Assembly: GCA_015665275.1 (NCBI GenBank)
Contig: JADFAL010000047.1
Coordinates: 1 to 64,000 of the forward strand
Length of the DNA: 64,000 nt
Reading direction: 5' to 3'
Source of the DNA: Flavobacteriales bacterium
GTDB taxonomy: Bacteria; Bacteroidota; Bacteroidia; Flavobacteriales_D; Crocinitomicaceae
This document shows positions 8,223 through 16,770 of this stretch, piece after piece (position 1 is the stretch's first letter; each line of letters starts with the position of its first letter). The translations under genes were made by a program, and so were the position numbers. The notes below the pieces were generated by a model. That model saw nothing but the letters and a program-made list of their open reading frames with translations, ran no database searches and was not told where the DNA came from.

Positions 8223-9560
8223 CTACTCCATGTCCAATTTGCTACGCGCGGCAGCATCGCCAAGATCGAATACCATTTTTTTGTTCTCAAAGGCTTTGTT
8301 AAGGCTTTTATAGAAATCCACCTCATCGATAGAAAGCGTTTTGTGATCTGAGAAATATTTTTGGATAGCTTCGTTGCAAGGAACCGTTGAGATTACCTCT
8401 TCTTGGCCGTTTACGTTTATAGTGAAGTAAATTCCGTCCAAAGATGTTTCAGAAGCATTACCAGCTGAGTGAAATGACTCCTTGGCGTAAATTTTTTCAG
8501 GGGAATACTCAATCCAAAAAAAGACTTCTTTCGGGGCTGGATACTGAAAAGATGACGAACCATCGGCATTTTCAATTACCAATTCCTTTCCGAAATTAGG
8601 CGAGTAAGGATCTTTATCCTTCAAGGGTTTAACGGAGATCTCATGATCGCTAAACACCTCTTTAAAGGTGGATAGCAAATTGGCCCGGCCTGTTGTATCC
8701 GCCACGATTCCACTTCCCAAATTGAGTCCGAAAGGAAATTGAGCTTCCTGTGCCTCATCGCTGAGAGATGCATAGTAAACATCACGGTTGGCCTCCCATT
8801 GCCCAATTTTCATAGGTCCATCTCCCCAATTAAAGAAACCGAATAGAATTGCGTCTGCCGGAAAATAGTGCTGCTTCAAATCGTATCTCCATTTGCCAAA
8901 CTTGCTTCCATTGTACATCTCTTTTTGCTGCAATGCCTCGGTGCGCATAGCTGTCCACATGGAATTGGGAGCATCGGAAACCAATTCATCGGTAAATTTA
9001 TCGTCCAACGGTCGACAGTAAGAGAAACCGTCGAAAGAAAGCAAGTCTTGTGCATTCACCCGTAACACCGAGTGATACACACCATCCAATTGCTTGAAAT
9101 AGGAAACAGTTGTTGCTCGCTCCCAAGCGGAACCTTCTCCGTCTTTCAGTTCGATAACAATGCGGTCAATAGGATTGAGCATCGTATACACGGTATCTGG
9201 TGCCGCATACACAAATGATTGTTGTCCAGTTGTTGGATTTGCAACGATTAGCGCATTTCCAAACCTTGGAGAGTTTGGGTCAGCATCTAACAAGGGCTCT
9301 GTTCCGGGCTGTCCAATGAATTCCGAAACATTCTTTTTCTCCGAAGACGACAGTTTATCATAGACTTTTTCTGACATCCCTTCAATTTCCATGTACCCAA
9401 GATAATAGGCGTTCGATTGAACAAGAGAGACAAAACTAAACGGATCATTGCTATCAAAAATAGATTGATAGTCTTTGGTATTGTCAATTACGATTGCGTT
9501 TTGAGCCGTTGCAGACACTGAAGCTACTAGGCTGAAAATAAAGATTGAAACTTTTAACAT
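8223..9560 (-). CDS. Secreted protein of unknown function with an internal duplication
   Basis: 445 residues beginning with a signal peptide (to SATAQ). Residues about 88-175 and 312-385 are repeats of each other: the first has LLDADPNSPRFGNALIV, a YAAPDTVY turn and LDGVYHSVLRVN; the second has LKDKDPYSPNFGKELVI, YPAPKEVF and LDGIYFTINVN. Between them is a distinct segment with aromatic-rich GFFNWGDGPMKIG. There is no C-terminal T9SS domain and no lipobox, so it is likely periplasmic. I do not recognise the family; the repeat pattern is faintly reminiscent of GldN-type periplasmic proteins but I cannot support that. It is monocistronic, with its own terminator. Confidence 0.75.
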   Translation of the reverse strand: MLKVSIFIFSLVASVSATAQNAIVIDNTKDYQSIFDSNDPFSFVSLVQSNAYYLGYMEIEGMSEKVYDKLSSSEKKNVSEFIGQPGTEPLLDADPNSPRFGNALIVANPTTGQQSFVYAAPDTVYTMLNPIDRIVIELKDGEGSAWERATTVSYFKQLDGVYHSVLRVNAQDLLSFDGFSYCRPLDDKFTDELVSDAPNSMWTAMRTEALQQKEMYNGSKFGKWRYDLKQHYFPADAILFGFFNWGDGPMKIGQWEANRDVYYASLSDEAQEAQFPFGLNLGSGIVADTTGRANLLSTFKEVFSDHEISVKPLKDKDPYSPNFGKELVIENADGSSSFQYPAPKEVFFWIEYSPEKIYAKESFHSAGNASETSLDGIYFTINVNGQEEVISTVPCNEAIQKYFSDHKTLSIDEVDFYKSLNKAFENKKMVFDLGDAAARSKLDME

Positions 9561-9671
9561 ACTACAGAAGATTGTTGGTTTATACGAGGAGATGTCGAAA
9601 TTGCAAAAAGGTTAGCACGATTTTGAAAAAAAACAGTAATTTCCTCGAAATCCATCCAAAACGAATTGACC

Positions 9672-10343
9672 ATGAGACGGTATTTACTTCCACTTCTTAT
9701 ATGTTTTGCCTTAGCTTCTTGCGCGGAGCAAAACAACGATGCCGACAACCATCTCGAATCTGATACAGATCCTGAGATCAATCAAACGGAGGGCAATTCT
9801 CAGGAAGATTCAAAGGATAACATGACATCACCCGCAAGTGACACTGCGGAAACAACTGTTGCTGAAGTACAAAGTGCTCCCGCCCCTGAGGGATTTGATG
9901 ATATGGACTGGACGGCATTCGAAGAAAGTATGACCAAGGATTTTTCCTTTGTAATCATCATTTCAACCAAGAGTTATGAAAGCGCAATGAAAAGAGCCAA
10001 TGAAGCGTCTGAAAAACTTGGATACCCGCTAGATTTACGCGGATTGCATGCTAACAAGGAAATTGGACTTTCTTTTTCAAGAGATGTCTGCGAGAATGAT
10101 ATTTGCGGTGGAGGTCTCGATTACCCCATTTATATTCCCAGAAGTGATTGGGGTGAAGAAAAATACATTTCTATTGAATACTCTGACGCTTTTGACGGAT
10201 TCACTAAAGGATACTACATTGTGGTTGTAGCCAGCGGAGAAAAAGGAGCTCCTGTGGTCAAGGAAGCACTTTCTGAAGCAAAGAAATTTTACAAAGACGC
10301 TTATGCTAAAACGTGCGGTGTATATATGGGGTGTGGGTGCTAG
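9672..10343 (+). CDS. Lipoprotein with acidic linker and Cys-rich end
   Basis: 223 residues. The signal peptide ends in the lipobox LASC (lipidated Cys at about residue 17). A low-complexity Asp/Glu/Ser/Thr linker of ~60 residues follows, then a folded region (about 80-223) with CENDICGGG and a terminal CGVYMGCGC, so disulfides are likely. The segment GYYIVVVASGEKGAPVVKEA followed by a helix resembles one half of a SPOR-like alpha/beta fold, which is only a suggestion. The ATG at 9672 is preferred to the in-frame TTG at 9666. The family is not recognised. Confidence 0.72.
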   Translation: MRRYLLPLLICFALASCAEQNNDADNHLESDTDPEINQTEGNSQEDSKDNMTSPASDTAETTVAEVQSAPAPEGFDDMDWTAFEESMTKDFSFVIIISTKSYESAMKRANEASEKLGYPLDLRGLHANKEIGLSFSRDVCENDICGGGLDYPIYIPRSDWGEEKYISIEYSDAFDGFTKGYYIVVVASGEKGAPVVKEALSEAKKFYKDAYAKTCGVYMGCGC

Positions 10344-10421
10344 ATGAATCATTTTTCGTTAGCATTTCCTTAATCGCTTCTTATAAATTAACACAGACCA
10401 CGAATCGGATGAGAAAGAAAA

Positions 10422-10447
10422 AAGCGCCTGAATTACTCCAGACGCTT
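10422..10447 (-). terminator. Terminator of the 10469-11011 lipoprotein gene
   Basis: Imperfect stem AAGCG-C-CTG (10422-10430) with CAG-A-CGCTT (10439-10447), with a run of T following on the minus strand. It begins 22 bases after the stop codon. The two convergent lipoprotein genes may share it. Confidence 0.65.
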
Positions 10448-10468
10448 GCTTAACTTTATAGGAAAGCT

Positions 10469-11011
10469 CTATTTCTCTTGATCGATCATTTGCACAACAA
10501 ATGTTCCGGCTACGGTTCCTTCGTCGCAGGTTACCTCTCCTTCCATTTTAACATATTCTCCAACAGAAGCTTTCTCTCCCGTTGCTTCTACATTCATCAT
10601 TTGACACGTACAATCGTTCGAGTTATAATCGTCAGATATGATTTGAGCGTTGTAAATGTTGCCTACCATGTTATTAGGCCTGAATTCATCTGTCAGAATG
10701 CGCATTTTCCAATCTCCAACCGTACAAATCATATTATCGGAGATTAAAATTTTGCCAGTTGTCATTCCAGTTCCCATTTCCCCGTCATCTGAATCCAAAG
10801 AGATATGATAGGACTGATCTTCTTTTTTGTTCGAAGCACTATCATTATTCGATTCATCTCCAACATTTTCGTTGTCAGCATCTTGATTTACTTCAGAGTT
10901 CGTTTCGCTCCCAGAATCGGCAGCGTCATCGCCAGATGCATCGTCACCTCCACATGAGTAAATTCCAAAACTTAGCACTAAAGCAGAGAGTATTTGAATC
11001 GTAGTTTTCAT
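10469..11011 (-). CDS. Lipoprotein with acidic tether
   Basis: 180 residues with lipobox YSCG, so lipidated at about residue 20. The acidic residues directly after the Cys (GGDDASGDDAAD) resemble the acidic lipoprotein export signals known from Flavobacterium and Capnocytophaga that send lipoproteins to the cell surface; surface display is inferred. A Ser/Asp/Asn-rich linker runs to about residue 70. The compact C-terminal region has three Cys (ICTVGDW, CTCQM, VTCDEG) and beta-rich sequence with GTFVVQM at the end. It converges on the 9672 lipoprotein gene, which shares the acidic-linker design but no clear sequence similarity. Confidence 0.75.
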   Translation of the reverse strand: MKTTIQILSALVLSFGIYSCGGDDASGDDAADSGSETNSEVNQDADNENVGDESNNDSASNKKEDQSYHISLDSDDGEMGTGMTTGKILISDNMICTVGDWKMRILTDEFRPNNMVGNIYNAQIISDDYNSNDCTCQMMNVEATGEKASVGEYVKMEGEVTCDEGTVAGTFVVQMIDQEK

Positions 11012-11175
11012 AGTTTTTTGTTTAGGGTTTGTAATTTCGAGACGACAATCTAATCATTTTCAACTAGATACCTATGCGGATATCTCACGACTTCATTTGG
11101 GTTGAAGTTACACACCTAACTCGCTCACTGGATTAACTTTTTCGTATCTTTCTTTTTCGAAACTTAATCACGACT

Positions 11176-11835
11176 ATGGAAGAGCAAACCCACCTTTCCC
11201 AACTCACACCAGAACAAGTACGAGTGTTGGGCGCATTGATTGAAAAAAGCAAAACGACACCCGATTATTACCCAATGACCTTGAATGGTCTCGTAACTGC
11301 CTGTAATCAAAAGTCTTCAAGAAACCCTGTAGTGCAATACGATAGCGACACAGTGATTCATGCTCTGGATGGATTGCGTAAAAAAGAACTCGCGGCTAAA
11401 GTGATTGGAGACGGAAGATCCACAAAATACCGGCATACCTTATCTGTAAAGCATTCCTTAGATCCTGCGGAATTGACCATTCTCGGATTGTTGTTTTTGC
11501 GAGGACCATTGACCAGCGGTGACATAAATTCTATGTCCGGTCGCATGTTTGATTTTGAAGGATTAGATGAAGTACAGACAACGATTCACCAGTTAATGGA
11601 ATACGAAACTCCTTTTGTTCAATTCCTCCCAAAAATGACAGGACAAAAAGAAGCGCGCCTGGTTCATTTATTCGCAGAAGTTCCCAGCGCGGAAGAATTG
11701 GAGTCTAACATGCAATCTGGAGACTCGGATAATCCATCAAAAACATCCGAACTGGAAGAGCGGCTGAGTGCTGTAGAAAATCAACTCTCTGAATTGCAAG
11801 CAGCTTTCGACGCATTAATGAAGGAATTAAGCTGA
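11176..11835 (+). CDS. yceH: YceH-like DUF480 protein
   Basis: 219 residues matching the DUF480/YceH family from its first residues: TPEQVRVLGALIEKSKTTPD, then YPMTLNGLVTACNQKSSRNP, ILGLLFLRGPLTSGDI and a late LVHLFAEV. The family folds as two winged-helix domains and its function is not established, although the architecture suggests nucleic-acid or partner binding. The last ~45 residues form a predicted coiled coil (LEERLSAVENQLSELQAAF), as in many members. The gene stands alone, divergent from the lipoprotein gene and convergent with mtfA. Confidence 0.92.
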   Translation: MEEQTHLSQLTPEQVRVLGALIEKSKTTPDYYPMTLNGLVTACNQKSSRNPVVQYDSDTVIHALDGLRKKELAAKVIGDGRSTKYRHTLSVKHSLDPAELTILGLLFLRGPLTSGDINSMSGRMFDFEGLDEVQTTIHQLMEYETPFVQFLPKMTGQKEARLVHLFAEVPSAEELESNMQSGDSDNPSKTSELEERLSAVENQLSELQAAFDALMKELS

Positions 11836-11965
11836 CCCACATCGATTCTGTTTGCCCAGAAACTTGGCCATTATTGGCAGTAGAGACGGTCTATTATATC
11901 TCCTCGGTGCAAATTCTAAAGCAACAACCGTAGAAATTGAGGTGCCTTATGATGAGATTCATTGC

Positions 11966-12796
11966 TCATTTTTTTCTTCTTCGACTTTTAAATCGATTTT
12001 GAATTTTCATCTTACGATCTCTCGGATTGAAGAAGCTGTTGAGCGCGTTATAAAGAGCTGGATGCTCCGTTTTCATTCGCTCTGGGTTCTCGAAAAAGAA
12101 TTCACTCACGACAGCTAGAAACTCCGCCTTATTGGTAACTCCGTAATCTCGGATTGTTGATTGCCCCTTACCTATTTCCTGCATCTTCATGTTGATAATC
12201 TGCAACCATGGCATGATATCAATCTCATTCATAACTTGCTCAATAACGCCATCCATTTCACCGTCTTGCTTGTCCAAAACATGAATAAACTCGTGAATCA
12301 CAACGTTTTTGTTATCGGATTGATCGTAAAAGCCATGTTCTATTGCTTTGCGCGACAACATCATCTTTCCTTCCATAGCTCCCCAGCCTACCAGTCCACT
12401 TGCCATTGTATCTGTTGTTGGGATCACGAACTTATTCGGATGAATTTGTACTTCTTTCAAATTGGAATAATGCCAATTGTCAAATCCGAATATGGGTATT
12501 ATGGCTCCTGCAGCTACGAGAATTCGGTCTGTGTGCGTGATTTCGGTGTCTACACCAGTCACCTGAACGTTCAAAAGGAAAACATGCACCCTTTTCTCAA
12601 AATCGGTTTTATTCGACGATGGAAGTCGGTTGTAGAATTCGACCTTCTCCTGAAGAATTCGGCGCCATTCATTCGGAAAAGTTCGTTCTGGCATGCGAAG
12701 GTTCGATTCTCCTCGCAACGACCAACGACTATAGCCAATCAATCCGCCAATAACTGCTCCAATCAGCAGTAGTAAAAGGGTTATTTCATTGAACAT
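11966..12796 (-). CDS. mtfA: MtfA-like zinc peptidase with N-terminal membrane anchor
   Basis: 276 residues. One transmembrane helix at about residues 5-24 is followed by an M90/MtfA peptidase domain. The zinc motif HEFIH lies in VVIHEFIHVLDKQDGEMDG, and NKAEFLAVVSEFFFENPE provides the downstream Glu region typical of the family. E. coli MtfA binds and inactivates the Mlc repressor and is a cytosolic aminopeptidase; the membrane anchor here is a difference also seen in many Bacteroidota versions. A TATTTTTG promoter box ends 4 bases before the ATG, so it probably has its own near-leaderless transcript. Confidence 0.88.
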   Translation of the reverse strand: MFNEITLLLLLIGAVIGGLIGYSRWSLRGESNLRMPERTFPNEWRRILQEKVEFYNRLPSSNKTDFEKRVHVFLLNVQVTGVDTEITHTDRILVAAGAIIPIFGFDNWHYSNLKEVQIHPNKFVIPTTDTMASGLVGWGAMEGKMMLSRKAIEHGFYDQSDNKNVVIHEFIHVLDKQDGEMDGVIEQVMNEIDIMPWLQIINMKMQEIGKGQSTIRDYGVTNKAEFLAVVSEFFFENPERMKTEHPALYNALNSFFNPRDRKMKIQNRFKSRRRKK

Positions 12797-12800
12797 GGGG

Positions 12801-12808
12801 CAAAAATA
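12801..12808 (-). promoter_or_regulatory. Promoter -7 box of mtfA
   Basis: TATTTTTG on the minus strand, an exact TAnnTTTG match ending 4 bases before the ATG. A TTG lies 24 bases further upstream (12833-12835), slightly beyond the usual spacing. Confidence 0.5.
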
Positions 12809-12844
12809 ACATTCTGTACTGCCTAATTAGTACAATCTAAGCGA

Positions 12845-13033
12845 TTAACGCTTCACGTAAGCAGGCTGTAATTGAATTGCCATTCGCTGTAAACGGATCC
12901 AATCATGCAAATGCGAAATTTCACCTCGTGTTAATAGTTTCAGTGCTTTGCGATATTCTTTGTTTAGCAATTGAACATCAAAACTCATTTTCGATAACAC
13001 CTCTTTGGTGTAAGTAAGATATCCTGTCATCAT
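12845..13033 (-). CDS. Small conserved-looking protein, 62 aa
   Basis: Residues read TGYLTYTKEVLSKMSFDVQL followed by a helical stretch and HDWIRLQR. Short proteins beginning with a TGYL-type motif and about this long occur in many Bacteroidota, so I treat it as real despite its size. It is Lys/Arg-rich, without signal peptide or membrane segment, and probably a small helical cytosolic protein. It lies between pirin and mtfA on the same strand with short gaps (32 and 48 bases). Function unknown. The start could be either of two adjacent Met codons. Confidence 0.65.
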   Translation of the reverse strand: MMTGYLTYTKEVLSKMSFDVQLLNKEYRKALKLLTRGEISHLHDWIRLQRMAIQLQPAYVKR

Positions 13034-13065
13034 TACAATCTTTTTTCATCAATATTTTAGTTACA

Positions 13066-13932
13066 TCAATCTGCCTCAACCAGAAATCCCATTTTGCCCA
13101 TTTGATAATCACGCATGGCCTCCATGATTTGCGTTTGAGTGTTCATTACAAAGGGTCCGTACTGTGTCAGTGGTTCATCTATTGGTTTCCCGGCCAGAAT
13201 CAGAAATTGCAAATCCGAAATCGCCTGAATATCCATAGAGGTTCCTTCATCATTAAAAACCACTAACTCCTCGGCCTGCACCAAGCCATGTCCAGATACC
13301 TTCAAATCTCCCTTGATATTGTAGATAGACGCATTGAATCCATCAGGAATTTCAAACGATTCGCTTTCTCCTTCGTTTATCACACCCCAAAGAATCAATA
13401 ATTCACTTTGCCCACGGAATGCACCCGTTTTTCCGTCATAGCTGCCAGCAATAAGCTTGATATCAGCCCCAGACGAACTACTAATTCTTGGAATAGCATC
13501 TTCTTTCACATGAATGTACTCCGGCTCAATCATCTTCCGATTTGCAGGTGAATTGATCCATAATTGAATAATTTCTTGTGTTCCTTTTGCGTCTACTAGC
13601 GCCTGGGTCGGGCGTTCGCTGTGAATGATACCAGATCCTGAATGAATCCATTGCACCTCTCCTACTTTGGCTACTTGATTGTTTCCTCTACTATCTTGAT
13701 GGTTCACTTCCCCTTCAATTACAAAGGTCACGGGCGAAAACCCTCTATGTGGATGAGGCCCAACTCCCTGCGTCTTAGCAGGGCGATCAAAATGCGGTGT
13801 TACCCTTGCATGATGTAATAATAAAAACGGGTCTACTTGTTCCACCTTATTTGTTGGAAGTGCTTGTTTCACCGGAAACCCTCCCATATCAACCTCCTCT
13901 GCTGGCAATATATATTTTACTGATTTGTTCAT
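13066..13932 (-). CDS. Pirin family protein
   Basis: 288 residues with the bicupin pirin fold. The N-terminal cupin has the metal ligands in GPHPHRGFSPVTFVIEGEV and the later His and Glu in SGSGIIHSERP. The C-terminal cupin begins at about residue 175 (IKLIAGSYDG). Family members are iron-binding nuclear cofactors in eukaryotes or quercetin 2,3-dioxygenases in bacteria. All four expected N-terminal ligand positions appear present, so metal binding is likely, but the substrate cannot be told. A promoter box and a 10-bp palindrome lie upstream. Confidence 0.9.
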   Translation of the reverse strand: MNKSVKYILPAEEVDMGGFPVKQALPTNKVEQVDPFLLLHHARVTPHFDRPAKTQGVGPHPHRGFSPVTFVIEGEVNHQDSRGNNQVAKVGEVQWIHSGSGIIHSERPTQALVDAKGTQEIIQLWINSPANRKMIEPEYIHVKEDAIPRISSSSGADIKLIAGSYDGKTGAFRGQSELLILWGVINEGESESFEIPDGFNASIYNIKGDLKVSGHGLVQAEELVVFNDEGTSMDIQAISDLQFLILAGKPIDEPLTQYGPFVMNTQTQIMEAMRDYQMGKMGFLVEAD

Positions 13933-13960
13933 GATTCCTGTTTTAATGGTTTCAATAGAC

Positions 13961-13989
13961 CAAATATAAGTTATTTAATTACCATGGTA
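13961..13989 (-). promoter_or_regulatory. Pirin promoter with a candidate operator palindrome
   Basis: TATATTTG on the minus strand (13968-13961) matches TAnnTTTG and ends 28 bases before the pirin ATG. The perfect palindrome TACCATGGTA (13980-13989) begins 11 bases upstream, in the place where the -33 element would be expected; no TTTG is seen there. A repressor or activator site is inferred. A 10-bp palindrome alone is weak evidence. Confidence 0.4.
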
Positions 13990-14102
13990 TATATTTTAGA
14001 TGTTAATAAAATACAACCAGAATTAACCACCTGTTTATAAGATAGCTTCCTAACGGTTATTTCTAACTCTGGGGCCATATTTTGATTCTTGTAGCACAAA
14101 AA

Positions 14103-14124
14103 AAGAGCCCCTCACGAGGCTCTT
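14103..14124 (-). terminator. Terminator of the prohibitin-like gene
   Basis: Stem AAGAGCC (14103-14109) with GGCTCTT (14118-14124), an 8-base loop and a run of T on the minus strand, 26 bases after the stop codon. Confidence 0.82.
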
Positions 14125-14149
14125 AGAAACTAAATTTTATCTCTAATTG

Positions 14150-14929
14150 CTAATCATCATTGCCTATAATCATAGGAGATTTGCCATCGGTTATAATGAG
14201 TTTCGCATTCGGTGAGGCAGCTAAGTTTTGCATTACCTCTAGACTTCTCCATCGAATCGTGCTTTCGCTCAATCCTTCTGCTAAAATTCGCTGTGCGTCC
14301 GCTGTACCTTGCGCTTCAATCTTTTTTCTTTCGGCTTCCAATCGTTCGCGCTGCAATACAAACTCCATTCTTTGGGCGTCTTGTTCTGCTTCGAGTTTGT
14401 CTTCAATGGCACTGTACAATCCACTCGGAAGATTGATACTTTTCATCAATACTGACTCAATCACAAATCCTCTGTCCAAGAGTAAACTGTCCATATGGTG
14501 CAAGATGGCCGCTTCAATTTCACTTCGCTTTCCAGAGTGCATGTCCTTCGCGTAGAATTGTGCACAGATATCCGCAGAAGCCGATCGGAATACACTTAGA
14601 ATCATGACGTCTTCGTAATTGCGTCCAATTTCTTCAATGATCGTAGGTACGTCATCTTTTTGAATGTGGTATAAAATGGAAATCTCCGCGTTCACGTTCA
14701 AACCTTCTTTCGAGGGTAAATTGATTTTCACTTCTTTGTTTACCGTTCGAACAGGAACTCGGATGTAATATTTATTGGGACCAACACCGTATCTTCCGGA
14801 AGGATACATTTTGTTCTCCATTACTCCTCGATTCACCTTCACCCCTACTTCTCCGGGGCCAATCGTCACACAGCTAGTAATTAATAAAGCGAACACTGCA
14901 GTCGCTACTACGTAAATTTTGTTTTTCAT
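14150..14929 (-). CDS. Prohibitin/SPFH-domain lipoprotein
   Basis: 259 residues. A short signal peptide ends in the lipobox ITSC. Next comes an SPFH/prohibitin domain (VTIGPGEVGVKVNRG, then VNAEISILYHIQKDDV and RSASADICAQFYAKDMHSGKR). From about residue 185 there is a long charged coiled coil (QRERLEAERKKIEAQGTADA) that drives oligomer formation, and the tail LAASPNAKLIITDGKSP is typical of bacterial prohibitin homologues. Such proteins form ring-like membrane scaffolds. The lipid anchor instead of a transmembrane helix is common in Bacteroidota. The gene is monocistronic with a terminator. Confidence 0.88.
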   Translation of the reverse strand: MKNKIYVVATAVFALLITSCVTIGPGEVGVKVNRGVMENKMYPSGRYGVGPNKYYIRVPVRTVNKEVKINLPSKEGLNVNAEISILYHIQKDDVPTIIEEIGRNYEDVMILSVFRSASADICAQFYAKDMHSGKRSEIEAAILHHMDSLLLDRGFVIESVLMKSINLPSGLYSAIEDKLEAEQDAQRMEFVLQRERLEAERKKIEAQGTADAQRILAEGLSESTIRWRSLEVMQNLAASPNAKLIITDGKSPMIIGNDD

Positions 14930-14989
14930 AATCTTTCTTGTTGTTTAATAATACATGTTAAGCAGGGTTTACTGCAATTAAGTGTAGAA

Positions 14990-15289
14990 TTAACAACGCG
15001 GCGGATGTACTTCGGGTTCTTTACAAAACGAATTGATTGCAAAGTTGTAGTGAAATGAAGGGTTCGTTTCAAAGATAGGCAGAATTGCAATATCTCCTGT
15101 TAAATAAATTTGAATGGAATTCAGGTGTTCATCTTCTGACTCTTCTTCACTTGTGGATGACTCATATTCGATGCCCTCTTCCATTACTTCTTCAATTCTA
15201 TCCTGCTCATTATTGGAGAAATCGATGCTATTCCAGGCGATAACGCTGGTCACGACGGCAAAAATGAATAGAATCCAATTCTTTCGCAT
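14990..15289 (-). CDS. Small exported hypothetical protein
   Basis: 99 residues: an N-terminal hydrophobic segment (ILFIFAVVTSVIAW) that is a signal peptide or anchor, an acidic Glu/Ser-rich middle (EEVMEEGIEYESS and following) and a C-terminal part ending CKEPEVHPPRC with two Cys. I do not recognise it. It lies on the same strand as the prohibitin-like gene, 60 bases upstream, and is preceded by a cluster of inverted repeats (15370-15472). Modest confidence that it is expressed. Confidence 0.5.
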   Translation of the reverse strand: MRKNWILFIFAVVTSVIAWNSIDFSNNEQDRIEEVMEEGIEYESSTSEEESEDEHLNSIQIYLTGDIAILPIFETNPSFHYNFAINSFCKEPEVHPPRC

Positions 15290-15369
15290 GTGCGGATCGA
15301 ATGTTTTGAGTTAACAAAAAATTAACAAATATCTTGCCATGAATTGAAAACGTTGTGAAATATTAAGAA

Positions 15370-15472
15370 AAATACCCGGGTATTTAATAAAAGTGACGTA
15401 AGAACCACATGAAACTATGCTAAAACGCATAAACCCATTTTTGCGTTGAAGGAACACTTAAAACTTTAAGTG
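15370..15472. repeat. Cluster of three inverted repeats
   Basis: Three symmetrical elements lie in 103 bases: a perfect 16-bp palindrome AAATACCCGGGTATTT (15370-15385); a hairpin AACGCA/TGCGTT (15424-15429 with 15442-15447); and CACTTAAA-AC-TTTAAGTG (15455-15472). They lie downstream of the rhlE-like gene and upstream of the small exported gene on the same strand. None has a T-tract like an intrinsic terminator. The first is 81 bases upstream of the small gene's start, a plausible operator position. Confidence 0.5.
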
Positions 15473-15498
15473 ATATAATTTAAAAACCTTTATATCAG

Positions 15499-16770
15499 CT
15501 ACTTATTCCCGCCACTTTTATTACCCTCTTGTTTTCTATTCTGCCCACCAGACTTCTTCTTTCCGGAGTATCGACTCTTCCCTTTGTTGTTTCGATTGCG
15601 ATTGCGATTTTTCGGGTTTCCGGCTTTCCATTCCGGTCCAGGGCCAAATTCTTCAGCCGGTTGTTCTTTGGGGATTTCAGATTCAATTAAGCCCTCAATT
15701 CGGCGAATCTTAGGCATATCTTTCTGATTGATAAGCGTAACCGCCTCTCCTTTAGTGTTAGCACGAGCTGTTCTACCAATACGGTGGACGTAATCTTCCG
15801 CGTCCGAGGGAGCATCGTAGTTAATCACCATATTGATCTCCTTAATGTCAATCCCACGGCTCATAACGTCGGTTGCAACCAGAATACGGATTCTTCGCGA
15901 TCGGAATCCGCGCAATACCTCTTCGCGTTCTGATTGATCCAAATTGGATGAGATCCCTTTTGCTGGAAGCTTTGCACGATTCAACGCACGTGTAATCGAA
16001 CTTACCTTTGCCTTGGCAGACGTAAATACAAGAATACTTTTATACTCTTCACGTTCGCGGATCAATTGACACAAAACCTTATCCTTTTGTTCATCAAACG
16101 CCAGAATTGCACGTTGCGTTACTCCTGTCGCTGGTTTTGAAATAGACAAACTAATCTCGAGCGGGTTCTTTTGAATCGACTTCGCCAATTGACGAATGTT
16201 ATTTGGCATTGTAGCGCTAAATAAAAGCGTTTGGCGCTCTTTCGGTAAATGATTGATGATATTCTTTAAATCATCCACGAATCCCATATCGAGCATACGA
16301 TCTGCTTCATCTAGTACTAAATGCTTTACAGAATCGAACTTCACATATCCTAATTTCAGGTGAGATAAGAGTTTTCCGGGAGTTGCAACAATAATATCTG
16401 TCCCTTCCGTAAGCGCTATCTTCTCTTCGCCCCATTCTTTTCCGCCTCCGCCACCGTAAATGGCTTTGGATCCTACGGAAACGAAATACGACAATCCCTG
16501 AATTTGCTGTTCAATCTGAACGGCTAGTTCTCTCGTGGGCACAATAATGAGTGTATCGATAGAGGTGTCCTCCTTCCCCGTTATTTTATTGAGAATGGGC
16601 AACACGAACGCTGCTGTCTTACCAGTTCCCGTTTGCGCACAGGCAATTAAGTCCTTGTTTTCGAGAATTATGGGAATCGCTTTCTCTTGAATTGGCGTAG
16701 CTGTTTCGAAATTCATGTAAGAGAGTGCCTCTAACATGTTTTCGTTTAAATTGAGTTCTTTAAATGTCAT
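15499..16770 (-). CDS. rhlE: DEAD-box RNA helicase, RhlE-like
   Basis: 423 residues with the full motif set: FETATPIQEKAIP (Q motif), AQTGTGKT, PTREL, ATPGKL, VLDEADRMLDMGF, SATMP, SRGIDIKEINMV and HRIGRTARANTKG. After residue 365 there is a basic Lys/Arg/Asn/Gly tail of low complexity typical of RhlE-type helicases, likely used to hold structured RNA. Role: RNA remodelling in ribosome assembly, decay or cold adaptation. It differs from the helicase at 2.5 kb in having a canonical DEAD box and a glycine-rich insert (YGGGGGKEWG) after motif Ia. Confidence 0.92.
   Translation of the reverse strand: MTFKELNLNENMLEALSYMNFETATPIQEKAIPIILENKDLIACAQTGTGKTAAFVLPILNKITGKEDTSIDTLIIVPTRELAVQIEQQIQGLSYFVSVGSKAIYGGGGGKEWGEEKIALTEGTDIIVATPGKLLSHLKLGYVKFDSVKHLVLDEADRMLDMGFVDDLKNIINHLPKERQTLLFSATMPNNIRQLAKSIQKNPLEISLSISKPATGVTQRAILAFDEQKDKVLCQLIREREEYKSILVFTSAKAKVSSITRALNRAKLPAKGISSNLDQSEREEVLRGFRSRRIRILVATDVMSRGIDIKEINMVINYDAPSDAEDYVHRIGRTARANTKGEAVTLINQKDMPKIRRIEGLIESEIPKEQPAEEFGPGPEWKAGNPKNRNRNRNNKGKSRYSGKKKSGGQNRKQEGNKSGGNK

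Noticed and set aside
11852-12118. 88-codon plus-strand frame after yceH
   Set aside because: Most of it is antisense to mtfA; it has no recognisable domain, signal or promoter box.
12161-12772. 203-codon frame antisense to mtfA
   Set aside because: Composition is unlike a protein (many His/Cys/Asn runs) and the opposite strand is a clear peptidase.
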